A stretch of 64,000 bases of DNA from Streptomyces sp. MMG1533 (GTDB taxonomy: Bacteria; Actinomycetota; Actinomycetes; Streptomycetales; Streptomycetaceae). A program made the position numbers and the translations under genes. Of this stretch, positions 57,898 through 64,000 are shown in pieces. Each line of letters starts with the position of its first letter. The first letter of the stretch is position 1. The notes below the pieces were generated by a model, which had not been told where the DNA came from, ran no database searches, and saw only the letters and a list, made by a program, of their open reading frames with translations. The stretch lies in NCBI RefSeq assembly GCF_001279775.1, contig NZ_LGDG01000214.1, forward strand, positions 32,898 through 96,897, given 5' to 3'.

Positions 57898-58653
57898 ATG
57901 GGGAATGGGGCTCTCAGCGGTGCGGTGATCGCGGTCGCGGGCGCGGGTGGGCCCGCGGGGCGCGCGACGCTGCTCAGGCTCGCCGATGCGGGAGCGACCG
58001 TCGTCGGCGCGGACAACGACCCGGAGCGGCTGGCGGAGGCCGTCGACGCGGCCCGCTACAGCGCCGGCGGCGCCACGGTCACGGGGGAAACGGTCGACCT
58101 GCTCGACGTGGACTCGACCCGCGACTGGGCCGCCCATACCGAGAAGGAATTCGGCCGGGTGGACGGGGTGGTCCATCTCGTCGGGGGCTGGCGTGGCAGC
58201 GAGACCTTCGCCAAGACCAACCTCCACGACTGGGACCTGCTGGAGATGCTGCTGATCCGCACCGTGCAGCACACATCCCTCGCCTTCCACGAGGCGTTGC
58301 AGCGCAGTGACCGCGGCCGGTACGTCCTGATCAGCGCCGCGGGTGCCAGCAAGCCCACCGCGGGCAACGCCGCGTACTCCGCCGCCAAGGCCGCCGCCGA
58401 GGCGTGGACGCTCGCGCTGGCCGACTACTTCCGCAAGGCGGGGATCTCCGAGGGCGCGGACGGCCCCACGTCCGCCGCTGCCATCCTGGTGGTGAAGGCG
58501 TTGGTGCACGACGCGATGCGCGCCGAGCGCCCCAACGCGAAGTTCGCGGGCTTCACCGACGTCAAGGACCTGGCCGAGGAGATCGTCGGGGTCTGGGAGA
58601 AGCCCGCCGCAGAAGTGAACGGAAAGCGTCTGTGGCTGACCGAGAAGCCATGA
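57898..58653 (+). CDS. Short-chain dehydrogenase/reductase
   Basis: A 251-residue SDR. The Rossmann motif is AVAGAGGPAGRATLLRLA, and the NNAG-equivalent region is HLVGGWRGSE, unlike the usual NNAG. The catalytic Ser precedes AYSAAKAAAEAW, which holds the YxxxK (Tyr-Ser-Ala-Ala-Lys). The substrate is unknown; the family oxidises or reduces hydroxy groups. I chose the ATG at 57898 because AGGAGG lies eight bases upstream; a GTG at 57853 overlapping the DUF6421 stop is an alternative. The next gene starts inside its stop codon (ATGA). Confidence 0.88.
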   Translation: MGNGALSGAVIAVAGAGGPAGRATLLRLADAGATVVGADNDPERLAEAVDAARYSAGGATVTGETVDLLDVDSTRDWAAHTEKEFGRVDGVVHLVGGWRGSETFAKTNLHDWDLLEMLLIRTVQHTSLAFHEALQRSDRGRYVLISAAGASKPTAGNAAYSAAKAAAEAWTLALADYFRKAGISEGADGPTSAAAILVVKALVHDAMRAERPNAKFAGFTDVKDLAEEIVGVWEKPAAEVNGKRLWLTEKP

Positions 58654-59735
58654 TCCGAGAAGCCGTGAACCCACCGAAGACCGACGCCCGGCGCCACCAC
58701 GACCCGGACGTCCGCGGCTTCGCCAGCGACAACTACGCCGGAGCCCACCCGGAGGTGCTCGCCGCCCTGGCCCTGGCCAACGGCGGGCACCAGGTCGCGT
58801 ACGGCGACGACGTCTACACCGAGAACCTCCAGCGGGTCGTCCGCAGCCACTTCGGCTCCACGGCGGAGGCGTTCCCGGTCTTCAACGGCACCGGCGCCAA
58901 CGTCGTCGCGCTCCAGGCGGTCACCGACCGCTGGGGTGCGGTGATCTGCGCCGAGAGCGCGCACATCAACGTGGACGAGGGCGGCGCCCCCGAGCGCATG
59001 GGCGGCCTCAAGCTGCTCACCGTGTCCACCCCGGACGGCAAGCTGACCCCCGAGCTGATCGACAGGCAGGCATGGGGATGGGAGGACGAGCACCGCGCGA
59101 TGCCGCAGGTCGTCTCGATCACCCAGAGCACGGAACTGGGCACCCTCTACACGCCCGACGAGATCCGCGCGATCTGCGACCACGCCCACGCGCGCGGCAT
59201 GAAGGTCCACCTGGACGGCTCGCGCATCGCCAACGCGGCGGCCTCGCTGGACGTGCCGATGCGGACGTTCACCAACGCGGTTGGCGTCGACATCCTCTCC
59301 CTTGGGGGCACGAAGAACGGCGCCCTGTTCGGCGAGGCCGTCGTCGTGATCAACCAGGACGCCGTCAGCCACATGAAGCACCTGCGCAAGCTGTCCATGC
59401 AGCTCGCCTCCAAGATGCGCTTCGTGTCGGTGCAGTTGGAGGCCCTGCTCGCCAGGGACCTGTGGCTGCGCAACGCCCGTCACGCCAACGAGATGGCCCG
59501 GCGGCTCGCGGAGGGCGTACGGGCCGTGCACGGCGTGGAGATCCTCCACCCCGTGCAGGCCAACGGCGTCTTCGCCCGGCTGCCGCACGACGTGAGCGTG
59601 CGGCTGCAGGAGCGGTTCCGGTTCTACTTCTGGGACGAGGCCGCGGGTGACGTGCGCTGGATGTGCGCTTTCGACACGACGGAGGAGGACGTGGACGCGT
59701 TCGTGGCGGCGCTGAAGGAGGAGATGGCGCGCTAG
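58650..59735 (+). CDS. Low-specificity L-threonine aldolase-like PLP enzyme
   Basis: A 361-residue PLP-dependent lyase of the beta-eliminating-lyase/threonine-aldolase family, which splits threonine or beta-hydroxy-amino acids to glycine and aldehyde. It opens with the family start GFASDNYAGAHPEVL, then AYGDDVYTENLQ, the cofactor contact FNGTGANVVAL, GMKVHLDGSRIANAA and the Schiff-base Lys in LSLGGTKNGALFGE. The ATG at 58650 overlaps the SDR stop, and a GTG at 58665 is possible. With the SDR it may handle hydroxy-amino acids. Its product ends 85 bases before the transglutaminase gene. Confidence 0.9.
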   Translation: MIREAVNPPKTDARRHHDPDVRGFASDNYAGAHPEVLAALALANGGHQVAYGDDVYTENLQRVVRSHFGSTAEAFPVFNGTGANVVALQAVTDRWGAVICAESAHINVDEGGAPERMGGLKLLTVSTPDGKLTPELIDRQAWGWEDEHRAMPQVVSITQSTELGTLYTPDEIRAICDHAHARGMKVHLDGSRIANAAASLDVPMRTFTNAVGVDILSLGGTKNGALFGEAVVVINQDAVSHMKHLRKLSMQLASKMRFVSVQLEALLARDLWLRNARHANEMARRLAEGVRAVHGVEILHPVQANGVFARLPHDVSVRLQERFRFYFWDEAAGDVRWMCAFDTTEEDVDAFVAALKEEMAR

Positions 59736-59781
59736 CGACCATCGAGCCGCCTGCATAGATATGCGGTCACCCGAAAAGCTA

Positions 59782-59811
59782 TTGACTCGCGGGTGATCGC
59801 ATTCCTATGCT
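59782..59811 (+). promoter_or_regulatory. Promoter of the transglutaminase-B3/B4 pair; leaderless message
   Basis: TTGACT (59782-59787) and TATGCT (59806-59811) are 18 bases apart and close to the housekeeping consensus. The ATG follows the -10 box by 8 bases, and no Shine-Dalgarno is present, so transcription should begin at or within two bases of the start codon. Confidence 0.75.
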
Positions 59812-59819
59812 CTGCGGGT

Positions 59820-60413
59820 ATGGAGCTGATCCAGAACACGCCTGACCTGTCCGCATACTTGGCCGCTGATGAGGTCATCGATCACGAGCATCCGCTGGTG
59901 CGCGAGACGGCCGCCCGCCTCACCGAAGGGGTGGAGGACTCGTATGCCTATGCGCAGGCCGCGTTCGAGTTCGTACGCGACACCATCCCGCACTCGCAGG
60001 ACTCCGGCGATCTCCGCGTGACCTGGCGGGCCTCCGACGTGCTGGAGCAGGGCACCGGCATCTGCTACGCCAAGGCGCACGCGCTGGCGGCACTGTTGCG
60101 GGCGGAGGACATCCCGACGGCCCTGTGCTATCAGCTGCTCATGCAGGACGACGGCGACGGCCATGTGGTACACGGCCTGGTCGCCGTGCGCTTCAACGGT
60201 GCCTGGCATCGACAGGATCCGCGCGGCAACAAGCCGGGCGTGGACGCCCGGTTCTCCCTCGACGGCGAGCGCCTGGCCTTCACCCCCGATCCTCAGTCCA
60301 ATGAGCTGGACCATCCGGTCCTGTACGCTGAACCTCACCCGGTCGTCCTCGGCGTGCTCAAGGCTGCCCCCGACCGGCCGTATCTCTGGAAGACGCTCCC
60401 CACCGCACTCTGA
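59820..60413 (+). CDS. Transglutaminase-like cysteine protease-fold protein
   Basis: A 197-residue transglutaminase-core protein with the triad Cys82 in GTGICYAKAHAL, His118 in HVVHGLVAVRF and Asp133 in HRQDPRGNK. No signal peptide is present, so it acts in the cytoplasm. Such bacterial proteins act as peptidases or amide-forming enzymes of unknown target. A consensus promoter immediately before the ATG suggests a leaderless message. The B3/B4 gene starts 7 bases after its stop, making a two-gene unit. Confidence 0.85.
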   Translation: MELIQNTPDLSAYLAADEVIDHEHPLVRETAARLTEGVEDSYAYAQAAFEFVRDTIPHSQDSGDLRVTWRASDVLEQGTGICYAKAHALAALLRAEDIPTALCYQLLMQDDGDGHVVHGLVAVRFNGAWHRQDPRGNKPGVDARFSLDGERLAFTPDPQSNELDHPVLYAEPHPVVLGVLKAAPDRPYLWKTLPTAL

Positions 60414-60420
60414 GGCAGCG

Positions 60421-61116
60421 ATGACTCTCTCCCTGACCGTGTCCGACGAGGTGCGCGCCCTTGCGCCCGGCTTCACGCACATCGCGATCGAGGCCCACGG
60501 CCTCGTCAACGGGCCCAGCACCGACGGCAGTTCCGCGCTCCTCGACGACGCGGCCCGCCGGCTCGCCGTACGCCTGGACGGGCGTAACCCGCACGAGGAC
60601 GCGCACATGGCGGCCTGGCGCGAGGTCTACACGGCGTTCGGGTCGAAGCCCTCGCGGACGCGCAACTCGGCGGAGGCGCTGGCGAGGAGGGCTCTCTCGG
60701 AGGGCGGGCTGCCCCGGATCAACCTGCTCGTCGACCTCTACAACGCGATCAGCGTCGCCCACCTGATCCCGGTGGGCGGCGAGGACGTCGACCGCATCGA
60801 GGGAGGCATGCACCTCGTGCGGGCCATCGGGGACGAGGACTTCGTGACCGTGGCCGGCGGCGAGGAGGTCGTCGAACACCCCGACGCGGGCGAGGTCGTA
60901 TGGCGCGACGATGCGGGCGTGACCTGCCGCCGCTGGAACTGGCGCCAGGGCCCGCGCACCCGGCTCACCGAGGACACCGTCGCCGGGATCTTCCTGTTGG
61001 AGAGCCTGGCTCCGATGCCGGTCGCCGACGTCGAGGCGGCGGCGGCCGAACTCGCCGAGCTGCTGGAGAAGTTCAGCCCGGGAGCCCGCATCACCGTCGG
61101 GTCCCCGGTGTTCTGA
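60421..61116 (+). CDS. Stand-alone B3/B4 domain protein (PheRS beta-related)
   Basis: A 231-residue protein of the B3/B4 family, the editing domain of the phenylalanyl-tRNA synthetase beta chain found as a free protein. Typical parts are AWREVYTAFGSKPSRTRNSAE, LPRINLLVDLYNAISVAHLIPVGG-type and GEVVWRDDAGVTCRRWNWRQ. Free-standing copies are thought to hydrolyse misacylated tRNA or other amino esters. It is translated after a GAGG site and follows the transglutaminase by 7 bases. With threonine aldolase and transglutaminase neighbours, a shared amino-acid quality-control role is conceivable, but not shown. Confidence 0.85.
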   Translation: MTLSLTVSDEVRALAPGFTHIAIEAHGLVNGPSTDGSSALLDDAARRLAVRLDGRNPHEDAHMAAWREVYTAFGSKPSRTRNSAEALARRALSEGGLPRINLLVDLYNAISVAHLIPVGGEDVDRIEGGMHLVRAIGDEDFVTVAGGEEVVEHPDAGEVVWRDDAGVTCRRWNWRQGPRTRLTEDTVAGIFLLESLAPMPVADVEAAAAELAELLEKFSPGARITVGSPVF

Positions 61117-61140
61117 TCCGGCTCTGCCCAGCGTGCGGGC

Positions 61141-61869
61141 TCAGCGCGCCTCGGCCTCGCGGACCTGCTCCGGAGTCGGGGCGGTGCCGCCGAGGTGGGC
61201 CGGCATCCACCAGGTGTCGTCCGCGTCCTTGGGCCGGACCGGGTAGGCGCGCTGGGCCGCCTCCAGCAGCTCGTTCACCCGCTCGCGCACCTGTCGGGTG
61301 ATCGCGCCCGCGTACTTGTCCCGAGAAGCCTCGATCGCCTCGCCGACCCGCATGGTGATCGGGGTGTGGCTGCGCTTGAAGTTGCGCGGGTGTCCCTTGG
61401 TCCACAGCCGCTGGGTGCCCCACACCGCCATCGGGATCAGCGGCACGCCCGCTTCCTGGGCCATGCGCGCGGCACCCGACTTGAAGGACTTCAGCGTGAA
61501 CGACGGCGAGATGGTCGCCTCCGGGAAGACGCCCACGATCTCGCCGGACCGCAGCGAGTCCAGCGCGTGCGCGTATGCCGTCTCACCCTGCTCGCGGTCC
61601 ACCGGGATGTGCTTCATCCCGCGCATCAGCGGGCCGGAGACCTTGTGGCGGAAGACGGACTCCTTCGCCATGAACCGCACGAGACGCTTCTGCGGGAGCG
61701 CCGCCAGCCCGTTGAAGATGAAGTCCAGATAGCTGATGTGATTGCTCACCAGCACGGCGCCGCCCGAGCGGGGGATGTTCTCCGAACCCTTGCAGTCGAT
61801 CTTGAGGTCCCACGCCTTGAACAACGCCTGGGCGAGACCGACGACAGGACGGTAGACAAGCTCTGCCAT
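61141..61869 (-). CDS. 1-acyl-sn-glycerol-3-phosphate acyltransferase family protein (PlsC)
   Basis: A 242-residue acyltransferase with a short amphipathic N-terminus. Motif I is NHISYLD (His44, Asp49), motif II FMAKESVFRHKVSGPLMRGM, and motif III VGVFPEATIS, with the Pro of VPLIPMAVWG as motif IV. It acylates lysophosphatidate or a related lipid at the membrane. The C-terminus is longer than in Escherichia coli PlsC and ends in charged residues. It is convergent with the B3/B4 gene and stands alone. Confidence 0.93.
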   Translation of the reverse strand: MAELVYRPVVGLAQALFKAWDLKIDCKGSENIPRSGGAVLVSNHISYLDFIFNGLAALPQKRLVRFMAKESVFRHKVSGPLMRGMKHIPVDREQGETAYAHALDSLRSGEIVGVFPEATISPSFTLKSFKSGAARMAQEAGVPLIPMAVWGTQRLWTKGHPRNFKRSHTPITMRVGEAIEASRDKYAGAITRQVRERVNELLEAAQRAYPVRPKDADDTWWMPAHLGGTAPTPEQVREAEAR

Positions 61870-62058
61870 GGACGGAGTGGACCCTTCCTTCTCTGCCTGG
61901 GAAAAGGGGCTCCCGGCGGGAAAGCTACGCAGCCGTAGGTTTACGGCATCTCGCAGATCGTGCCCGAAGAACGGACGGGGAGCCAGTCCTGGTGCCCGTC
62001 AACGGCGAGATTCTCGTCACGTCCACCCAGTGATCGACCTCGGGCTTTTGCGCCGCCA

Positions 62059-62475
62059 TTACTCCGCCCGAACGGTCGCCCGACGGACAAGCAGGTACAT
62101 CTCGCACCCCAGGCAGTACCCGAACGCGGCGTTCAGGAAGGCGGCTGCGAGCGCGGCCCCCGTGGCGGCGAGTCCCAGCCACTCCGGCCCCAGGGCGTAG
62201 CCGACGAGGCCCAGGCCGGCGAAGACCAGCCCCACCGTCTGGGCGAACCGCGGCGGCTCGGGCGCCTCGAACTCGGTGGGCGGCCCGATCCGGGGCCGTA
62301 CGGCCTTGCGGAACAGCAGGCCGTACGGCGAACGGCCCACCCCGCCCGCCGCGCCCAGCGCGAACGCCAGCGTCTGCCAGGCCAGCAGCCAGGCGCTCCC
62401 CGTGATCAGCACGACCGCCAGCACGGCGGTCGTCACGGCCGCCCCGAAGCGCGGCCCTCTTGCGTCGATGTCCAT
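62059..62475 (-). CDS. DUF4395 membrane protein
   Basis: A 138-residue integral membrane protein with about four spans, opening DIDARGPRFGAAVTTAVLAV and ending with a Cys pair in NAAFGYCLGCEMYLL. DUF4395 proteins accompany thioredoxin-like genes in actinobacteria, as here with the divergent thioredoxin. The CxxC in the last helix could be a redox partner, analogous to DsbD/CcdA-type electron carriers. The start at the ATG 62475 has no strong ribosome site. Confidence 0.85.
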   Translation of the reverse strand: MDIDARGPRFGAAVTTAVLAVVLITGSAWLLAWQTLAFALGAAGGVGRSPYGLLFRKAVRPRIGPPTEFEAPEPPRFAQTVGLVFAGLGLVGYALGPEWLGLAATGAALAAAFLNAAFGYCLGCEMYLLVRRATVRAE

Positions 62476-62537
62476 GGGAATCAAGGATTCCGCAACGGAC
62501 GGATTTCGGGGAGGCGGGAATCTTTGCAGTCTCGTGA

Positions 62538-62966
62538 ATGCTGGTGCAGGCGATGACCGGACTTGTGGTGTGCGTGGCGGTGCTCGCGATGGCGAGCGCC
62601 TACGGAGTGCTGCAACGGCGGCGGAGCGGGAGGGTACGGGTGCGCGGGCGCGACGACGGAAAACGGCTCGGCGCGGCCGAACTGGGCGGCCCGCTCGGCG
62701 AGCGCGCCACGCTCGTCCAGTTCTCCAGCGCCTTCTGCGCTCCCTGCCGGGCGACCCGACGGGTCCTCGGCGAGGTGGCCGGGATGGTCCCGGGCGTGAC
62801 CCACGTCGAGATCGACGCCGAGGAGCGGCTGGAACTCGTCCGGGAACTCGACATCCTCAAGACCCCGACCGTGCTGGTCCTGGACGCCGACGGCCGGGTC
62901 GTGCGGCGGGCCGTCGGACAGCCGCGCAAGGCCGACGTGATCGCCGCGCTGGGCGAGGCGGTGTGA
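62538..62966 (+). CDS. Membrane-anchored thioredoxin-like protein
   Basis: A 142-residue protein with an N-terminal membrane helix (about residues 7-24, TGLVVCVAVLAMASAYGVL) and a thioredoxin domain. The active site is FCAPC (Cys67, Cys70), and the cis-Pro is in LKTPTVLVLDADGRVVRR. It probably reduces or forms disulfides on the outer face, fed by the divergent DUF4395 protein. The first ATG at 62538 is used; an ATG at 62553 is a close alternative since no ribosome site decides. Confidence 0.85.
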   Translation: MLVQAMTGLVVCVAVLAMASAYGVLQRRRSGRVRVRGRDDGKRLGAAELGGPLGERATLVQFSSAFCAPCRATRRVLGEVAGMVPGVTHVEIDAEERLELVRELDILKTPTVLVLDADGRVVRRAVGQPRKADVIAALGEAV

Positions 62967-63047
62967 GGGCGGGGGACCGGGGTGAGCCATCTCCCATATG
63001 CCGGGACGTACTTGACTGTGCGCACCACCTATCGTCAGCCTGACCGT

Positions 63048-63128
63048 ATGCCTTCGGAACTCCTTCTCTTCGGGCGGGTGCACGTCGACCTGGCCCGCAC
63101 CGCGAGCGCGCGCTGTCCGGGCTGTTGA
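63048..63128 (+). CDS. Actinobacterial cysteine-type leader peptide, 26 residues
   Basis: A short ORF whose product ends VHVDLARTASARCPGC and stops 45 bases before the flavin reductase gene. Actinobacterial leader peptides upstream of sulfur-metabolism genes share a core like R-H-(I/V)-D-L-x-R-x-A-S-A-x-C, which this matches closely, and end in Cys codons. In other actinobacteria such peptides sense cysteine through ribosome stalling. TTGACT lies upstream at 63012 but has no properly spaced -10. The two closing UGU codons near the stop are in the position expected for attenuation. Confidence 0.72.
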   Translation: MPSELLLFGRVHVDLARTASARCPGC

Positions 63129-63172
63129 GCAGCCAAGGACGCCCACGCCACTCCTCGCAGAAGGACAGTTCC

Positions 63173-63682
63173 ATGACGGCCTCGCCCGACCTCGACGCCA
63201 CCCGGCTCGCCTCGCCCGACCTGCTGCGCTCCGTCTTCCGGCGGCACGCGGCGGGGGTCGCCGTGATCACCGCCCGCGGCGACGCCGGGCCCGTCGGCTT
63301 CACCGCCACCTCCCTCTCCTCGGTCTCCGCCGAGCCGCCGCTGCTCTCCTTCGGCATCGGCACCGGCGCCTCCAGCTGGCCCGCGGTGGCCGAGACCGAC
63401 CATGTCGGGGTGCACATACTCGGCGAGCACCAGCAGGAGCTGGCCACCACCTTCGCCCGCAGTGGCGCCGACCGCTTCGGTGCGGCGACCGCCTGGCGCG
63501 AAGGCCCCGAGGGCGTTCCCGTCCTCGATGACGTCCAGGCCTGGCTGCTGTGCCGGATCGTCGCCCGGGTACCGGCCGGCGACCACCGCCTCGTGCTGGC
63601 CGAGGTCGTCCTCGGTGACTCCACCGGCCCGGGCCGCCCGCTGCTGTACCACCAGGGGCGATTCCATGGGCTGCGCGACTGA
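63173..63682 (+). CDS. Flavin reductase family protein (FMN-binding, split barrel)
   Basis: A 169-residue flavin reductase-like protein. It opens LRSVFRRHAAGVAVITARGD, with GFTATSLSSVSAEPPLLSFG and FHGLRD at the end, diagnostic for the HpaC/SsuE-like family. Such proteins use NAD(P)H to reduce FMN for two-component monooxygenases, often those releasing sulfite from sulfonates. The leader peptide just upstream suggests control by cysteine and thus sulfur assimilation. The ATG at 63173 has AAGGA seven bases before it. No monooxygenase is adjacent in the window. Confidence 0.9.
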   Translation: MTASPDLDATRLASPDLLRSVFRRHAAGVAVITARGDAGPVGFTATSLSSVSAEPPLLSFGIGTGASSWPAVAETDHVGVHILGEHQQELATTFARSGADRFGAATAWREGPEGVPVLDDVQAWLLCRIVARVPAGDHRLVLAEVVLGDSTGPGRPLLYHQGRFHGLRD

Positions 63683-63688
63683 TCGACG

Positions 63689-63713
63689 CGACCGCTCTTC
63701 TGCGAAGCGGTCG
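63689..63713. terminator. Hairpin terminator after the flavin reductase gene
   Basis: CGACCGCT pairs with AGCGGTCG around a 9-base loop, 7 bases past the stop of the flavin reductase gene. Confidence 0.65.
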
Positions 63714-63750
63714 AGTTCCGATTACGCTGCGTTGCAAAGGTCACAGTTCA

Positions 63751-63758
63751 AAGCGCTT
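63751..63758. promoter_or_regulatory. AAGCGCTT palindrome upstream of etfB
   Basis: TCAAAGCGCTTGCTTAG about 150 bases before the etfB start resembles LacI-family operators found at 32006 and 56313. Its relevance is unproven. Confidence 0.3.
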
Positions 63759-63847
63759 GCTTAGCGGGAACGAACTGGGTGTACTGACGAGTAATATTTC
63801 GGTCGGAGCGCAGGTCGCCCCGACCGGGATCGGCCGCTTGGGGCGCC

Positions 63848-63870
63848 TATGCTGCCTGCAAGTAGGCAGC
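63848..63870 (+). promoter_or_regulatory. Probable etfB promoter with inverted repeat
   Basis: A -10-like TATGCT (63848-63853) overlaps the perfect inverted repeat GCTGCCT-gcaagt-AGGCAGC (63851-63870). A repressor on the repeat would sit on the promoter; in RNA it would form a hairpin at the 5' end. No good -35 hexamer was seen. Confidence 0.4.
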
Positions 63871-63901
63871 CGAAAACTGACGATGCAGTAGGAGAGCCGG
63901 C

Positions 63902-64000
63902 GTGAGCTTGAGGATCGTTGTCACTGTGAAGTACGTGCCCGACGCCACTGGCGACCGGCACTTCGCCGATGACCTGACCGTCGACCGGGACGACGTCGAC
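63902..64000 (+). CDS. etfB: Electron transfer flavoprotein beta subunit, start (partial)
   Basis: The first 33 codons of a gene cut by the window end. The product opens MSLRIVVTVKYVPDATGDRH, the characteristic N-terminus of bacterial EtfB, which with EtfA passes electrons from acyl-CoA and other dehydrogenases to the respiratory chain. The GTG start has GGAG seven bases upstream. EtfA is expected just beyond the window. Confidence 0.93.
   Translation, partial: MSLRIVVTVKYVPDATGDRHFADDLTVDRDDVD

Noticed and set aside
63012..63035. TTGACT with TATCGT as promoter of the leader peptide
   Set aside because: The spacing is only 12 bases, too short for a standard promoter; left out as a feature.
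1..64000. tRNA, rRNA, CRISPR, insertion sequence or prophage genes
   Set aside because: I looked for T-loop sequences, regularly spaced repeats, transposase or integrase motifs and phage structural genes and saw none.

Overview
This window is high-GC actinobacterial chromosome, most likely Streptomyces. The indications are pervasive GC-rich third codon positions, frequent GTG starts, dense ATGA/GTGA stop-start overlaps, a complete single-copy-type mce/yrbE locus, a DasR-type and a CebR-type operator, and many Streptomyces-typical protein families. No tRNA, rRNA, CRISPR array, insertion sequence or prophage was seen. The species cannot be told from the window.

Layout. 0-8.6 kb: end of a berberine-bridge-type FAD oxidase, Lrp regulator plus HAD phosphatase, FUSC membrane protein, a lactonase behind a DasR-like box, a divergent CbiX-like protein, an N-acetylglucosamine-type kinase, and two uracil-DNA glycosylase copies in opposite orientation. 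One copy is intact; the other is truncated and lacks both catalytic residues. 8.6-22.2 kb: an mce lipid-import locus on the minus strand (ATPase, two YrbE permeases, MceA-F, two Mce-associated proteins), preceded by a sigma factor with a membrane anchor and a Pro/Asp-rich tail, and by a lytic transglycosylase. 22.4-23.3 kb: a pseudogene graveyard (uraD, uraH, capA-like remnants). 23.3-30 kb: BNR-repeat protein, Rv1733c-like membrane protein, HEAT-repeat protein, and a divergent acyl-CoA dehydrogenase/PaaX pair. 30-34.7 kb: secreted plant-polymer enzymes (PL3 and PL1 pectate lyases, GH62 arabinofuranosidase, CE1-type esterase with CBM2) with carbon-source operators between them.

34.7-43 kb: a 33-codon small ORF, old-yellow-enzyme reductase with a divergent ArsR regulator, an NCS2 nucleobase permease overlapping the ArsR gene tail-to-tail, an adrenodoxin-type ferredoxin reductase, an uncharacterised protein, a DUF305 lipoprotein divergent from an LVIVD-repeat protein, and a TetR regulator. 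43-53 kb: PAP2/zinc-ribbon/HAD operon, M56 peptidase, DUF5134 membrane protein, leaderless FUSC-MarR operon, a cytoplasmic clan-A glycoside hydrolase with CBM modules, and an aldo/keto reductase behind a MerR-type promoter. 53-64 kb: glyoxalase-fold proteins, GNAT, a TTG-started glycerophosphodiesterase, a DUF6421-SDR-threonine aldolase-transglutaminase-B3/B4 cassette, PlsC acyltransferase, DUF4395/thioredoxin pair, a cysteine-type leader peptide before a flavin reductase, and the start of etfB.

The signals best worth following are the cysteine leader peptide, the DUF6421 cassette, the membrane-tethered sigma factor beside mce, the dead/intact Ung pair and the urate-pathway remnants.
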